The notes: generated by a model from the sequence alone, not told the origin. Counted from the stretch's first letter, positions 50,819-60,111 are shown. The stretch is 64,000 nt of DNA from CAVVJA01 sp963801715 (GCA_963801715.1 CAWDGB010000014.1:310001-374000); one strand, 5' to 3'. Made by a program: numbers and translations.

Positions 50819-51382
50819 ATGGCCCGCCAGTTCTACCAATTTGATCGCCCGCGTCGATTCGTCGCGGGGACCGTTGGCGTGCCGGGCGAACGCACGTTTT
50901 ACCTGCAAGCCGTCGATGGCGTGCGGGTGGTTTCGGTCTCGTTGGAAAAGCAGCAGGTATCCATCCTGGCCGACCGCATCGAGCAGTTGCTCGACGAGGT
51001 GGTGGCGCGGACCGGCACCGAGGTCGCGGCATCGACGCACCGCGACAGCGATGCGCTCGAGCAGCCGGTCGACGAGGAGTTTCGCGTCGGCGCAATGGGC
51101 CTGGCCTGGGACAGCGATGCCGGGCTGGTCGTCATCGAGGCGCAGGCGCCGGTTGAAGACACTGAAGTTGCGCAGGAAACGCTATTCGAGGACGTGGAGG
51201 ACGGCCCTGACGCGCTGCGCGTCCGCATCGAGCCGGGCGAGGCGCGGGCTTTCGTTGATCGAGCGCGGCGGGTGCTTGCGGCCGGCCGCCCGCCGTGCCC
51301 GTTGTGCGGGCTCCCGCTTGACCGGACCGGGCACATCTGTCCTCGACACAACGGCTATCACCGCCCGACGTCAGGATCGTGA
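50819..51382 (+). CDS. DUF3090 family protein (Rv2134c-like)
   Basis: A 187-residue protein beginning MARQFYQFDRPRRFVAGTVG and containing FYLQAVDGVRVVSVSLEKQQ. The C-terminus has a Cys cluster CPLCGLPLDRTGHICPRHNG that fits a zinc ribbon. Conserved across actinobacteria between the histidine phosphatase and the SCO1664-family gene; unknown function. It overlaps that gene by four bases. Confidence 0.9.
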   Translation: MARQFYQFDRPRRFVAGTVGVPGERTFYLQAVDGVRVVSVSLEKQQVSILADRIEQLLDEVVARTGTEVAASTHRDSDALEQPVDEEFRVGAMGLAWDSDAGLVVIEAQAPVEDTEVAQETLFEDVEDGPDALRVRIEPGEARAFVDRARRVLAAGRPPCPLCGLPLDRTGHICPRHNGYHRPTSGS

Positions 51383-52134
51383 CCTCCGACGAGCCGACCG
51401 ACCTCACGCCTGCGCGCGAGCTTCCGGTCGATGAGGCGATGGCCCTTCTCGAGCGCGGAGAGCTCGGCGTCGAAGGTCGATTGGTGGTAGCTTCCAACGC
51501 CACGCTGTACTGCTCGGTATGCCTGGACGGGGTGACCGCTGCGTGCGTCTACAAGCCCGTCGCCGGTGAGCGGCCCTTGTGGGACTTTCCCGATGGGACG
51601 CTGGCCGAGCGCGAGGTGGCCGCGTACGAGGTATCGGCAGCAACCGGGTGGCTCATCGTCCCGCCGACCGTGTTTCGCTCCGGCCCACTCGGACCGGGCA
51701 TGGTCCAGTTGTGGATCGAGGCCGACGAGAACGTCGATGTCCGCCGGCTGATTCGCGGCACGTCATCCGACCAGCTGCGGCGCATTGCCGTGTTCGATGC
51801 CGTCATTAACAACGCCGATCGCAAGGGCGGTCATCTGTTGCCGACGCGAGCCGGCCATATCTATGGCGTCGACCACGGCGTCAGCTTCCATGCCGAGCCC
51901 AAACTGCGCACCTTGCTGTGGCAGTGGTCGGGCCGCCCGTTGCGGGCGAACTCCAGCGATACGCTGCGCGAGCTGCAGGCTGGGCTCGCAGGCGACCTGG
52001 GCGAACGACTCGCTGACCTGTTGACGCCGCGGGAGGTTCGCAGCACGGCCCGGCGGATCGACCAGCTGCTGGCGAGCGGCCGCCATCCCGAGCCGAGTGG
52101 TGAATGGCCGGCCGTGCCATGGCCACCCATCTGA
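51379..52134 (+). CDS. SCO1664-family protein (Rv2133c-like)
   Basis: A 251-residue protein with a kinase-like fold signature: CVYKPVAGERPLWDFPDGTL, AAYEVSAATGWLIVPPTV, and the catalytic-loop-like FDAVINNADRKGGHLLP followed by YGVDHGVSF (the D-x-x-x-N and DHG pair). This resembles the phosphatidylinositol-kinase/HipA-like group, so a phosphotransferase role is plausible but unproven. GTG 51379 overlaps the DUF3090 stop. It is always found with DUF3090 and the histidine phosphatase in actinobacteria. Confidence 0.9.
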   Translation: MTSDEPTDLTPARELPVDEAMALLERGELGVEGRLVVASNATLYCSVCLDGVTAACVYKPVAGERPLWDFPDGTLAEREVAAYEVSAATGWLIVPPTVFRSGPLGPGMVQLWIEADENVDVRRLIRGTSSDQLRRIAVFDAVINNADRKGGHLLPTRAGHIYGVDHGVSFHAEPKLRTLLWQWSGRPLRANSSDTLRELQAGLAGDLGERLADLLTPREVRSTARRIDQLLASGRHPEPSGEWPAVPWPPI

Positions 52135-52221
52135 CGGCTGACGGCGAGATAAATCGGGGGGACGGCGTCACGGCGGGGGCCTAGATTTGACGTCGGTGCG
52201 GCCAGCCCGGGCGCCGGAGAG

Positions 52222-53139
52222 GTGGGTTACCACAACGTGTCCCGTCGCAACTGGTTGCTGTTCGCGGCGATGTGCGTGATCTGGGGAATTCCGTACTTGC
52301 TGATACGAGTCGCCGTGCGGGACGTGCCACCCACGGCCCTTGTCTTCGCGCGCACTGGGATCGGGGCAGCAATCTTGCTGCCTATCGCCTGGCACCGAGG
52401 CGCGCTCAAGCCGGCGTTTTCCCGGTGGGGGCCGCTCCTGCTGTTCACCCTGGTGGAAGTCGCCCTGCCGTGGCTGTTGCTCTCCCGGGCCGAGACCAAG
52501 CTGTCCAGCTCGCTCGCCGGGCTACTCGTTGCGGCCGTGCCGCTGGTCGGAGTGGCCATCGCCCGGCTCATGGGGGATACGGAGCGGATCGACAGCAGCC
52601 GCCTCGTAGGTCTGTTGCTCGGCATTGCCGGCGTGGCAGCGCTGCTCGGACTCGACTTCGGGAACGTCGACGGGCTGGCGGTGCTCGAGGTCGCGGGCGT
52701 GGTCGTAGGTTATGCGCTCGGTCCGGCCATCCTGGCTCGGACGCTCAGCGACCTGCCCTCGATTGGCGTGGTGACCGCATCGTTGCTGATCACGGCCGTG
52801 ATCTATCTGCCGTTCGCGGTGCTCGACCCCCCGCACCGGCTGACCGCGCAATCCATCGCCTCCGTGATCGTTCTCGCGACTGTGTGTACCGCGCTCGCGT
52901 TCGTCCTGTTCTTTGCGCTTATCGCGGGGATCGGGCCGACGCGCGCGACGGTCATCACCTATGTCAACCCGGCAGTCGCTGTCCTACTCGGCGTCGTGGT
53001 GCTGGGGGAGTCGGTCACCGCCGGCATGATCGTCGGTTTCCCACTCATCCTGGCCGGGTCGATTCTGGCGGCCCGGCGCAAGGTGGAAGTCGTTGAGGAG
53101 CCCGGGCTCGTCGAAACGTCCGGCGCGGAATGTCGTTGA
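52222..53139 (+). CDS. EamA/DMT-family transporter
   Basis: A 305-residue permease with ten predicted membrane helices arranged as two EamA repeats (WLLFAAMCVIWGIPYLLIRV and AGVVVGYALGPAILARTLSD are in each half). Probable exporter of a metabolite or amino acid; the substrate cannot be predicted. GTG 52222 is used; GTG 52237 is also possible. It lies 38 bp before mshC. Confidence 0.9.
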   Translation: MGYHNVSRRNWLLFAAMCVIWGIPYLLIRVAVRDVPPTALVFARTGIGAAILLPIAWHRGALKPAFSRWGPLLLFTLVEVALPWLLLSRAETKLSSSLAGLLVAAVPLVGVAIARLMGDTERIDSSRLVGLLLGIAGVAALLGLDFGNVDGLAVLEVAGVVVGYALGPAILARTLSDLPSIGVVTASLLITAVIYLPFAVLDPPHRLTAQSIASVIVLATVCTALAFVLFFALIAGIGPTRATVITYVNPAVAVLLGVVVLGESVTAGMIVGFPLILAGSILAARRKVEVVEEPGLVETSGAECR

Positions 53140-53177
53140 TCAGCGAGGTCGTGGCGATCGGAGGATAGGTTGGTCAG

Positions 53178-54401
53178 GTGCGCTCCTGGCCAGCCCCATC
53201 GCTTCCCCGGCTGCCAGGATCCGGCCGCACCCTTCGGTTGTTCGACACTGCGACCGGTTCGCTCCGTCCCGCCGCACCCGGCGCCACGGCCCGCATGTAT
53301 GTGTGCGGCATCACGCCCTATGACGCCACACATCTCGGGCATGCTGCGACCTACCTTGCGTTCGATCTCGTCCAACGGGTGTGGCGCGACGCTGGGCGGC
53401 GGGTGCATTACGTGCAGAACGTCACGGATGTCGACGATCCACTTTTCGAGCGAGCCCACCAGATCGGCGACGACTGGGAGGCTTTGGCCCATCGCGAGAT
53501 CGAGCTCTTTCGCGCCGATATGACCGCGCTGCGGGTCCTGCCGCCCGACGATTATGTGGGTGCGGTCGAGAGCATCCCGGAAATCGCGAAGGCGGTACGC
53601 CGACTGCTGGACAGCGGAGCCGCCTACTACGTGGACCAGGACGTCTATTTCTCCTGCGCAGCCACCGGCCGTTTCGGCTACGAGTCGAACTACCCACGCG
53701 CACAGATGCTCGCGTTGTCCGCCGAGCGCGGCGGAGACCCGCACCGGCCCGGCAAACGGGACCCGCTCGATGCCGTCTTGTGGTGGGCCAAGCGTCCCGA
53801 CGAACCGTCCTGGGACACCGACCTCGGACCGGGCCGCCCCGGGTGGCACATCGAGTGCGCGGTAATCGCCCTGAACCGGCTCGGAGAATCATTCGACGTC
53901 CAGGGCGGCGGCTCCGATCTGATCTTTCCGCATCACGAGCTATCCGCTGCGCATGCCGAGGCGCTCACGGACTCCTTCCCGTTCGCCCAGAACTATGTAC
54001 ACACCGGCATGATCGGGCTGGATGGCGAGAAGATGAGCAAGTCACGGGGCAACCTCGTTTTCGTCTCCAAGCTTCGGGGTGCCGGCGTCGATCCCATGGC
54101 TCTGCGGCTGGCCCTGCTGGATGGGCACTATCGCTCCGATAGGGAGTGGACGGGTGGCCGGCTGCCAGCCGCCGAACGGCGGCTCGCCCGGTGGCGCGCC
54201 GGCGTCGCCCGCTCGTCAGCACCGCCTGGGGAACCAGTGCTCGATCTGGTCCGGGACCGGCTCGCCGACGACCTCGACACAGCTGGGGCCATCGCTGCGG
54301 TCGACCGGTGGGCCGCTGATCAGCCTGGCCCGGATGCCAACCCAGACGCACCAGCACTGGTAGCAGATTTGGTGGACGCCCTGCTCGGCGTGCGGCTGTG
54401 A
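53178..54401 (+). CDS. mshC: Cysteine:1D-myo-inosityl GlcN ligase (mycothiol synthesis)
   Basis: Cysteinyl-tRNA synthetase-like enzyme that joins Cys to GlcN-inositol in mycothiol synthesis. It has the HIGH-like motif in GITPYDATHLGHA, the KMSKS motif in GEKMSKSRGN, and HHELSAAHAEAL. At 407 residues it lacks the C-terminal tRNA domain of CysS, matching M. tuberculosis MshC (412). Rv2130c is the orthologue. Starts GTG 53178. This gene shows that the organism makes mycothiol. Confidence 0.95.
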   Translation: MRSWPAPSLPRLPGSGRTLRLFDTATGSLRPAAPGATARMYVCGITPYDATHLGHAATYLAFDLVQRVWRDAGRRVHYVQNVTDVDDPLFERAHQIGDDWEALAHREIELFRADMTALRVLPPDDYVGAVESIPEIAKAVRRLLDSGAAYYVDQDVYFSCAATGRFGYESNYPRAQMLALSAERGGDPHRPGKRDPLDAVLWWAKRPDEPSWDTDLGPGRPGWHIECAVIALNRLGESFDVQGGGSDLIFPHHELSAAHAEALTDSFPFAQNYVHTGMIGLDGEKMSKSRGNLVFVSKLRGAGVDPMALRLALLDGHYRSDREWTGGRLPAAERRLARWRAGVARSSAPPGEPVLDLVRDRLADDLDTAGAIAAVDRWAADQPGPDANPDAPALVADLVDALLGVRL

Positions 54402-54438
54402 CCGCGGAGTCCTCCCGGCAGCGGCCCTCGCCGCGTCG

Positions 54439-55317
54439 CTAACCTCCGTGGCCGAAGCCACCCCCGCGCTCGCGCCGCCGGAGGTAGCGCTCGAACTCGC
54501 GGGCGATCGTGTCCCCGGACGCCTCGCGCATCTCGCCGAGATCGGCCTCGTCGTCACGCTCCTCGAGGTTGCGGATGTACTCGGTCACCTCTTCGTCCTC
54601 GGCGGCCATTTCGTCCACGAGCTTCTGCCACTCGGTGGCCTGCTGTGGCAGCTCGGCCAGAGGCACCGGCATGTCCAGGACCTCTTCCACGCTGTGCAGC
54701 AACGCGACGGTCGCCTTCGGGTTCGGGGGCTGGGACACGTAGTGCGGGACGCCCGCCCAGAACGAGATCGCCGGGATTCCCGCCCCCACGCAGGCGTCCT
54801 GCAGGACACCGACAATGCCCGTCGGGCCCTCGTATCGAGAATTCTCCAGTCCGAACCGCGCCGCCGATTCCTGGTCATAGGACGTGCCGGTCACCTGAGT
54901 GGCCCGGGTGTGCGGCGTGTCCGACAGCAGTGCGCCAAGGCTGACGACAAGCCGCACGTCCAGCGCTCGCACAACGTCGAGCAGTTCCTCGCAGAACGCG
55001 CGCCATCGCATGTTGGGCTCGATGCCTCGCACGAGGACCAGGTCGAAATCTGCGCCTGGTGGTCGGCAGAGCGACACCCGGGTCGTCGGCCACGCGACTC
55101 GCCGGCTCACGCCATCCACCAAAGACACCGTCGGCCGGTTGACCTGGAAGTCGTAATACTCGTCGGGTTCGAGCTCGGTCAGCGGGCGCGCGCCCCAGAG
55201 GAGCTCCAGATGTTCGACAGCGTCCGTCGCGGCATCTCCAGCGTCATTCCATCCCTCGAACGCGGCCACGAGGATCGCGTCGCGCAGTTGTGGCCACCCG
55301 GCGGACCCGTCGGTCAT
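54439..55317 (-). CDS. PAC2-family protein (Rv2125-like)
   Basis: A 292-residue protein of the proteasome-assembly-chaperone-2 fold. Key strings are ILVAAFEGWNDAGDAATDAV, YYDFQVNRPTVS and ISFWAGVPHYVSQPPNPKAT; the C-terminal tail is acidic and helical. In M. tuberculosis the PAC2 gene Rv2125 borders metH as here. Actinobacterial PAC2 proteins may assist proteasome assembly; the function here is not shown. ATG 55317, divergent from metH. Confidence 0.9.
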   Translation of the reverse strand: MTDGSAGWPQLRDAILVAAFEGWNDAGDAATDAVEHLELLWGARPLTELEPDEYYDFQVNRPTVSLVDGVSRRVAWPTTRVSLCRPPGADFDLVLVRGIEPNMRWRAFCEELLDVVRALDVRLVVSLGALLSDTPHTRATQVTGTSYDQESAARFGLENSRYEGPTGIVGVLQDACVGAGIPAISFWAGVPHYVSQPPNPKATVALLHSVEEVLDMPVPLAELPQQATEWQKLVDEMAAEDEEVTEYIRNLEERDDEADLGEMREASGDTIAREFERYLRRRERGGGFGHGG

Positions 55318-55399
55318 GCACCCAGCCTACGACCCACGGGACGTTGCTCCGTCGCGCAAGGTGCGCTATTACCGGTGCGGCGCTCGGTAGCCTGATGGG

Positions 55400-57244
55400 A
55401 TGCCGGTGAACACCCCTGGACCGTCACTGCTCGATGCGCTCAAGGAGCGGGTCGTTGTCGCTGACGGCGCGATGGGCACCATGCTGCAGGCTGCCGACCT
55501 GAACATCGACGATTTCGCGGGGCTGGAGGGCTGTAACGAGATCCTCAATGCGACCCGGCCAGACGTGGTCCGGGGCGTGCATGACGCCTACTTCCGGGCG
55601 GGATCCGACGCCGTGGAGACCAACACCTTCGGCGCGAACTGGGCCAACCTCAGCGAGTACGACATCGTCCACCGGATCCGGGAGCTCGCGCAAGCAGGAG
55701 CGGTACTCGCCAAGGAGGTCGCCGCTGACTGGTCCACTCCAGATCGGCCGCGCTGGGTTCTCGGATCGATCGGGCCGGGGACGAAGCTGCCGACGCTCGG
55801 GCACGTGCATTATTCGGTGCTGCGCGACGCGTACCAGGAGCAGGCCGCAGGCATGATCGACGGCGGCGTGGACGCGATCATCGTCGAAACCTGCCAAGAC
55901 TTGCTCCAGGCGAAGGCAGCAATCATCGGGAGCAAGCGCGCGATGGCGGCCGCCGGAGTGCGCCTCCCGCTGATCGCCCACGTAACCGTGGAGACAACGG
56001 GAACGATGCTTCTCGGCTCGGAGATCGGCGCGGCGCTGACTGCGTTGGAGCCGCTGGACCTGGATGTCATGGGCCTCAATTGCGCGACCGGTCCCGCCGA
56101 GATGAGCGAGCATCTGCGCTACTTGTCCCGCAATTCGCGGCTACCAGTTTCCGTAATGCCGAACGCCGGCCTGCCCGAACTCGGGCCGAACGGGGCGGTC
56201 TATCCGTTGACCCCGGACGAGCTCGCCACGGCACTGTCGCAATTCGTGACCGAGTTCGGTGCCATGCTTGTCGGTGGCTGTTGCGGTACCACTCCCGAAC
56301 ACATCACGCGCGTGGTGGAAGCCGTACGCGACCTCGCTCCCACGCCCCGCCAGGTCGTGCCCGACCCCGCGGTCGCCTCCTTGTACCAGTCGGTGCCCTT
56401 CCGGCAGGACGCCAGCGTGCTGATGATCGGCGAGCGAACGAATGCCAACGGCTCGAAGGCGTTCCGCGAGGCGATGCTGGAGAGCCGGTTCGGAGACTGC
56501 GTCGAGATCGCCCGCGCCCAGATCCGCGACGGCTCGCACCTGCTCGACGTCTGTATCGACTATGTCGGCCGCGATGGCGTCGGCGATATGCGAGAGATCG
56601 CCGGACGATTCGCCACGGCGTCGACACTGCCGATCGTGCTCGACTCGACCGAGCCAGCTGTCCTCGAGGCGGGTCTGGAGATGCTCGGCGGGCGGTCGGT
56701 GATCAACTCGGTGAACTTCGAGGATGGCGACGGGCCCACGTCGCGGTACGCGCGGATCATGCCGCTGGTCCGCGAGCATGGTGCCGCCGTCGTCGCACTG
56801 ACGATCGACGAGGACGGGCAGGCCCGAACCGCCGAGTGGAAGCTGCAGGTTGCCGAGCGGCTGATTGCCGACCTCACCGACCGTTGGGGAATGCGGACCG
56901 GCGACATCCTCGTCGACTGCCTCACCTTCCCGATCGCGACCGGTCAGGAGGAGACGCGGCGCGATGCCATCGAGACGATCGAAGCGATCCGCGAGCTCAA
57001 ACGCCGCCACCCGGACGTGCAGACCACTCTCGGGCTGTCCAACGTCTCCTTCGGCCTGAATCCCGCTGCGCGGCAAGTGCTGAACTCGGTATTCCTGCAC
57101 GAATGCGAGCAGGCCGGCCTGGATTCGGCAATCGTCCATGCGTCGAAGATTCTGCCGATGTCGAAGATCCCCGACGAGCAGCGAGACATCGCGCTGGACA
57201 TGGTGTATGACCGGCGTCGACCCGCCGACCATCCGCGACGGTGA
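55400..57244 (+). CDS. metH: Methionine synthase MetH, N-terminal half (frameshifted)
   Basis: The N-terminal half of B12-dependent methionine synthase: homocysteine-binding barrel (VADGAMGTML, zinc ligands in VGGCCGTT), then the methyltetrahydrofolate pterin domain (GERTNANGSK, HLLDVCIDYVGRDG). It stops at 57242-57244 after DRRRPADHPRR. The next half continues in frame +1. Removing one C in the CCC at 57221-57223 gives VYDRRRPPTIRDGEYDPLSR, which matches the family. The two halves would then make 1194 residues, against 1192 in M. tuberculosis. Either a sequencing indel or a split gene. Confidence 0.9.
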   Translation: MPVNTPGPSLLDALKERVVVADGAMGTMLQAADLNIDDFAGLEGCNEILNATRPDVVRGVHDAYFRAGSDAVETNTFGANWANLSEYDIVHRIRELAQAGAVLAKEVAADWSTPDRPRWVLGSIGPGTKLPTLGHVHYSVLRDAYQEQAAGMIDGGVDAIIVETCQDLLQAKAAIIGSKRAMAAAGVRLPLIAHVTVETTGTMLLGSEIGAALTALEPLDLDVMGLNCATGPAEMSEHLRYLSRNSRLPVSVMPNAGLPELGPNGAVYPLTPDELATALSQFVTEFGAMLVGGCCGTTPEHITRVVEAVRDLAPTPRQVVPDPAVASLYQSVPFRQDASVLMIGERTNANGSKAFREAMLESRFGDCVEIARAQIRDGSHLLDVCIDYVGRDGVGDMREIAGRFATASTLPIVLDSTEPAVLEAGLEMLGGRSVINSVNFEDGDGPTSRYARIMPLVREHGAAVVALTIDEDGQARTAEWKLQVAERLIADLTDRWGMRTGDILVDCLTFPIATGQEETRRDAIETIEAIRELKRRHPDVQTTLGLSNVSFGLNPAARQVLNSVFLHECEQAGLDSAIVHASKILPMSKIPDEQRDIALDMVYDRRRPADHPRR

Positions 57245-58985
57245 ATACGACCCGCTGTCCCGGTTCCTGCAGCTGTTCGAGGGTGTGTCAGCTCAGTCGT
57301 CGGCTGCCTCGCGAGCCGAGGAACTGGCGGCACTGCCGCTCGACGAACGGCTACAACGTCGAATCATCGACGGCGAGCGCAACGGGCTCGAGGCCGATCT
57401 CGACGATGCGCTCCGCACCCGGCCGGCACTCGCCATCATCAACGACACCTTGCTCGCCGGCATGAAGACCGTGGGCGACCTGTTCGGCTCCGGTCAGATG
57501 CAGCTGCCGTTCGTGCTGCAGTCAGCGGAGGTCATGAAGGCTGCCGTCGCCTATCTGGAACCACACATGGAGAAGGCAGATTCCTCCGGCAAGGGCACGA
57601 TCGTGCTGGCCACCGTGAAGGGCGATGTGCACGACATCGGCAAGAACCTGGTCGACATCATCCTTTCCAACAATGGCTATTCCGTCGTGAACATCGGCAT
57701 CAAGCAGCCGATCAATGCGATCTTGGAGGCTGCCGACGAGCACGACGCCGATGCGATCGGCATGTCCGGCCTGCTCGTCAAGAGCACAGTGATCATGAAG
57801 GAGAACCTCGAGGAGATGAATGCTCGGGGGTTGGCCAATCGATACCCGGTCATGCTGGGTGGTGCCGCCCTGACGCGGGGCTACGTCGAGCAGGATCTGT
57901 CCGACATCTTCGAGGGCGACGTGCGCTACGCCAGGGACGCCTTCGAGGGTCTCCGCCTCATGGATGCGCTCATGGCGATCCGCAAGGGCCATGTCGCGAC
58001 GACACCGGACGGCCCGGACGATACGCGCCTCTCGGACGAGGAAGCCCGAAAGCTCGCCGAGCGCCGGGCACGGCGGCAACGGTCGCTCAAGATTGCCGAG
58101 GAGCGGCGCCGCGCCGAGGAGGCCGAACCGCTTGCGGAGCCGTCGGCACGGTCGGACGTGGCGACCGACAACCCCATCCCGGCGCCGCCCTTCTGGGGCG
58201 ATCGAGTCGTCAAGGGCATCGCGCTCGCGGATTACGCCGCGTTGCTCGACGAGCGCGCGACCTTCATGGGCCAGTGGGGTCTGCGGGGCGCACGGGGCGG
58301 GAAGGGCCCAAGTTACGACGAGTTGGTGGAGACCGAAGGACGTCCTCGGCTGCGCTACTGGCTCGACCGGTTCCAGACCGAAGGGATCTTGGAAGCGGCA
58401 GTCGTCTACGGCTACTTCCAGTGTGTGAGCAAAGGCGATGACCTCATCGTCCTCGACTCGACTGGAACGGAGCGCACCCGGTTCACCTTTCCCCGTCAGC
58501 GACGTGAGCGCCGGCTGTGCCTGGCTGATTTCTTCCGCGCCGAGGATTCCGGCGAGCTCGATGTCGTCGCTTTCACCGTGATCACAGTCGGAGACAAGGT
58601 CAGCGAATTCACCCACCGGTTATTCGAGGCCAACGCATACCGCGACTATCTCGAGGCCCATGGACTTTCGGTCCAGCTGACCGAGGCGCTTGCCGAGTAC
58701 TGGCACCGGCGGATCCGCGAGGAACTGGTGTTGCCGGGCGGGATGAACGCCGCATCCGAGGACCCGGCCAACGTCGAGGACTTCTTCAAACTGGGCTACC
58801 GCGGGGCGCGGTACTCACTGGGCTACGGCGCATGCCCGGATCTCGAGGATCGCGCCAAGATCGTGAGCTTGCTCCGACCCGAGCGTATTGGGGTGCAGCT
58901 GTCGGAGGAGTTCCAGCTTCACCCGGAGCAGTCGACTGACGCGATCGTCGTCCACCACCCCGAGGCGAAGTACTTCAACACGTAA
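57207..58985 (+). CDS. metH: Methionine synthase MetH, C-terminal half (frameshifted)
   Basis: Contains the cobalamin cap (DTLLAGMKTVGDLFGSGQMQ LPFVLQSAEVMK), the B12-binding domain with the D-x-H-x-x-G motif in VKGDVHDIGKNLVD, and the activation domain (RAFSLGYGACPDL-like segment FKLGYRGARYSLGYGACP, ending HHPEAKYFNT). ATG 57207 is only the first start in this frame; the true gene probably starts at 55400. B12 binding and the Ni/Co permease suggest that cobalt uptake matters here. It ends the mycobacterium-like block. A small CCCCC-ATC-GGGGG hairpin follows at 59000-59012. Confidence 0.9.
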   Translation: MTGVDPPTIRDGEYDPLSRFLQLFEGVSAQSSAASRAEELAALPLDERLQRRIIDGERNGLEADLDDALRTRPALAIINDTLLAGMKTVGDLFGSGQMQLPFVLQSAEVMKAAVAYLEPHMEKADSSGKGTIVLATVKGDVHDIGKNLVDIILSNNGYSVVNIGIKQPINAILEAADEHDADAIGMSGLLVKSTVIMKENLEEMNARGLANRYPVMLGGAALTRGYVEQDLSDIFEGDVRYARDAFEGLRLMDALMAIRKGHVATTPDGPDDTRLSDEEARKLAERRARRQRSLKIAEERRRAEEAEPLAEPSARSDVATDNPIPAPPFWGDRVVKGIALADYAALLDERATFMGQWGLRGARGGKGPSYDELVETEGRPRLRYWLDRFQTEGILEAAVVYGYFQCVSKGDDLIVLDSTGTERTRFTFPRQRRERRLCLADFFRAEDSGELDVVAFTVITVGDKVSEFTHRLFEANAYRDYLEAHGLSVQLTEALAEYWHRRIREELVLPGGMNAASEDPANVEDFFKLGYRGARYSLGYGACPDLEDRAKIVSLLRPERIGVQLSEEFQLHPEQSTDAIVVHHPEAKYFNT

Positions 58986-59072
58986 CGGCTCTAAGGCTCC
59001 CCCCATCGGGGGTAGTGCGATCCTCCGCGATATCCGCCGGTTGGTCGACGGCGGCGCGGCCGGGGGGCAGCG

Positions 59073-60020
59073 ATGCTGAAGCAAGTCAGTGTTGTCGTCC
59101 AGTTCTCCGGAGCGTTTCTCATGTTCGCAACTTCTTCGCCGTCCACCGCCCGCCGTGGTCTATCACGGGCGGCCATTTCCAGCGCGATACTCGCGGCCGC
59201 CGTGCTCCTCTGGGGTGGTTACACAGGCCACTGGTCGTGGACCGGACTGTCGGACAACGACACCCTGTGGGACTGGCTGAAGCTACTGGTCCTGCCGTTG
59301 TCGTTGGCGGCGTTGCCGCTGTGGCTGCAGTCGCACCACCGGATGAGTGCCACCCGGCGCGGGACGTTGGCCGGAGTAGCGGTGGCGTTCGGCACGTTCG
59401 TGCTACTCGGCTACGCGCTGCATTGGGCGTGGACCGGGTTTGCCGGTAACACCCTGTGGGACTGGCTGGAGCTATTGTTGCTGCCCGTCGTCATCGCGAC
59501 GGTGAAGTTCTGGACCGCCGAACGCACCATGGAAACCCGCCACTGGATACGGGTTGCGGCCATCATCGCCGGGTTCGTGATCTTCGCCGCGTCCGCGTAC
59601 CTGCTGCCGATCAACTGGTCCGGGTTCGTCGGCAACACGTTGTGGGACTGGATCAAGCTCTTGTTCATCCCGATCCTGATGCCGCTGGTGCTGGTTCCGG
59701 CCGTGACCGAGTGGATTAACGGGGGCATCGAAGAGGCCGACGAGGCGGATCACACCGAAAACGACGACGCTGATGCACCGGCACCAACGACAGCCGACGC
59801 CGCGGCGACCTCGGCAGCGCATCGGCCGGCGGTTCCCGCCGCTCGGTTCGACTCTGGACCGCACGGTTTTTCGCCGACCAGCTACGAGATCTGGTTGAGC
59901 CCTACCGAGAAGATCACCGCCGAAGTTCGACCGCCGGCTGACCCGGCCGACAGTCCTCAGCTGATCGTCAACGGGGCCATGACCGTTCATCGCCTAATGA
60001 CGACGACGAACCAGAGGTAA
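59073..60020 (+). CDS. Membrane protein with three NTLWDW repeats
   Basis: A 315-residue protein with about six hydrophobic segments. Three repeated units share W-x-W-[TS]-G-x-x-x-NTLWDW-[LI]-[KE]-L-L: near residues 54-76, 117-139 and 187-209. The motif, a Trp-rich turn followed by a membrane helix, resembles those of pentapeptide-repeat membrane proteins. An acidic linker and a soluble C-terminal domain (FSPTSYEIWLSPTEKI) follow. Function unknown. ATG 59073, or ATG 59121, could start it. Confidence 0.72.
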   Translation: MLKQVSVVVQFSGAFLMFATSSPSTARRGLSRAAISSAILAAAVLLWGGYTGHWSWTGLSDNDTLWDWLKLLVLPLSLAALPLWLQSHHRMSATRRGTLAGVAVAFGTFVLLGYALHWAWTGFAGNTLWDWLELLLLPVVIATVKFWTAERTMETRHWIRVAAIIAGFVIFAASAYLLPINWSGFVGNTLWDWIKLLFIPILMPLVLVPAVTEWINGGIEEADEADHTENDDADAPAPTTADAAATSAAHRPAVPAARFDSGPHGFSPTSYEIWLSPTEKITAEVRPPADPADSPQLIVNGAMTVHRLMTTTNQR

Positions 60021-60062
60021 TTGCGCGCCGCCCTCAGCAGCCTGCTGTTCTCGCGCCACAAT

Positions 60063-60111
60063 CGTGATCTTGGATTTCTAGCCCTGGTGCGACGATAAGT
60101 CCAAGGTCACG
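60063..60111. repeat. Dispersed hairpin repeat, copy C
   Basis: Fifteen-base arms CGTGATCTTGGATTT (60063-60077) and 60097-60111, paired except for two G-T positions. In inverse orientation it shares CTTGGACTTA-n-CGTCGC with copy A, extending into the loop. It lies 43 bp after the triple-repeat gene. No T run follows. Confidence 0.7.

Noticed and set aside
54448..55395. 315-codon plus-strand frame over the PAC2 gene
   Set aside because: Antisense shadow of PAC2; the sense protein has clear family motifs.
55318..55399. Possible cobalamin riboswitch before metH
   Set aside because: Only 82 bp between the divergent starts, with no B12-box or conserved stems visible.
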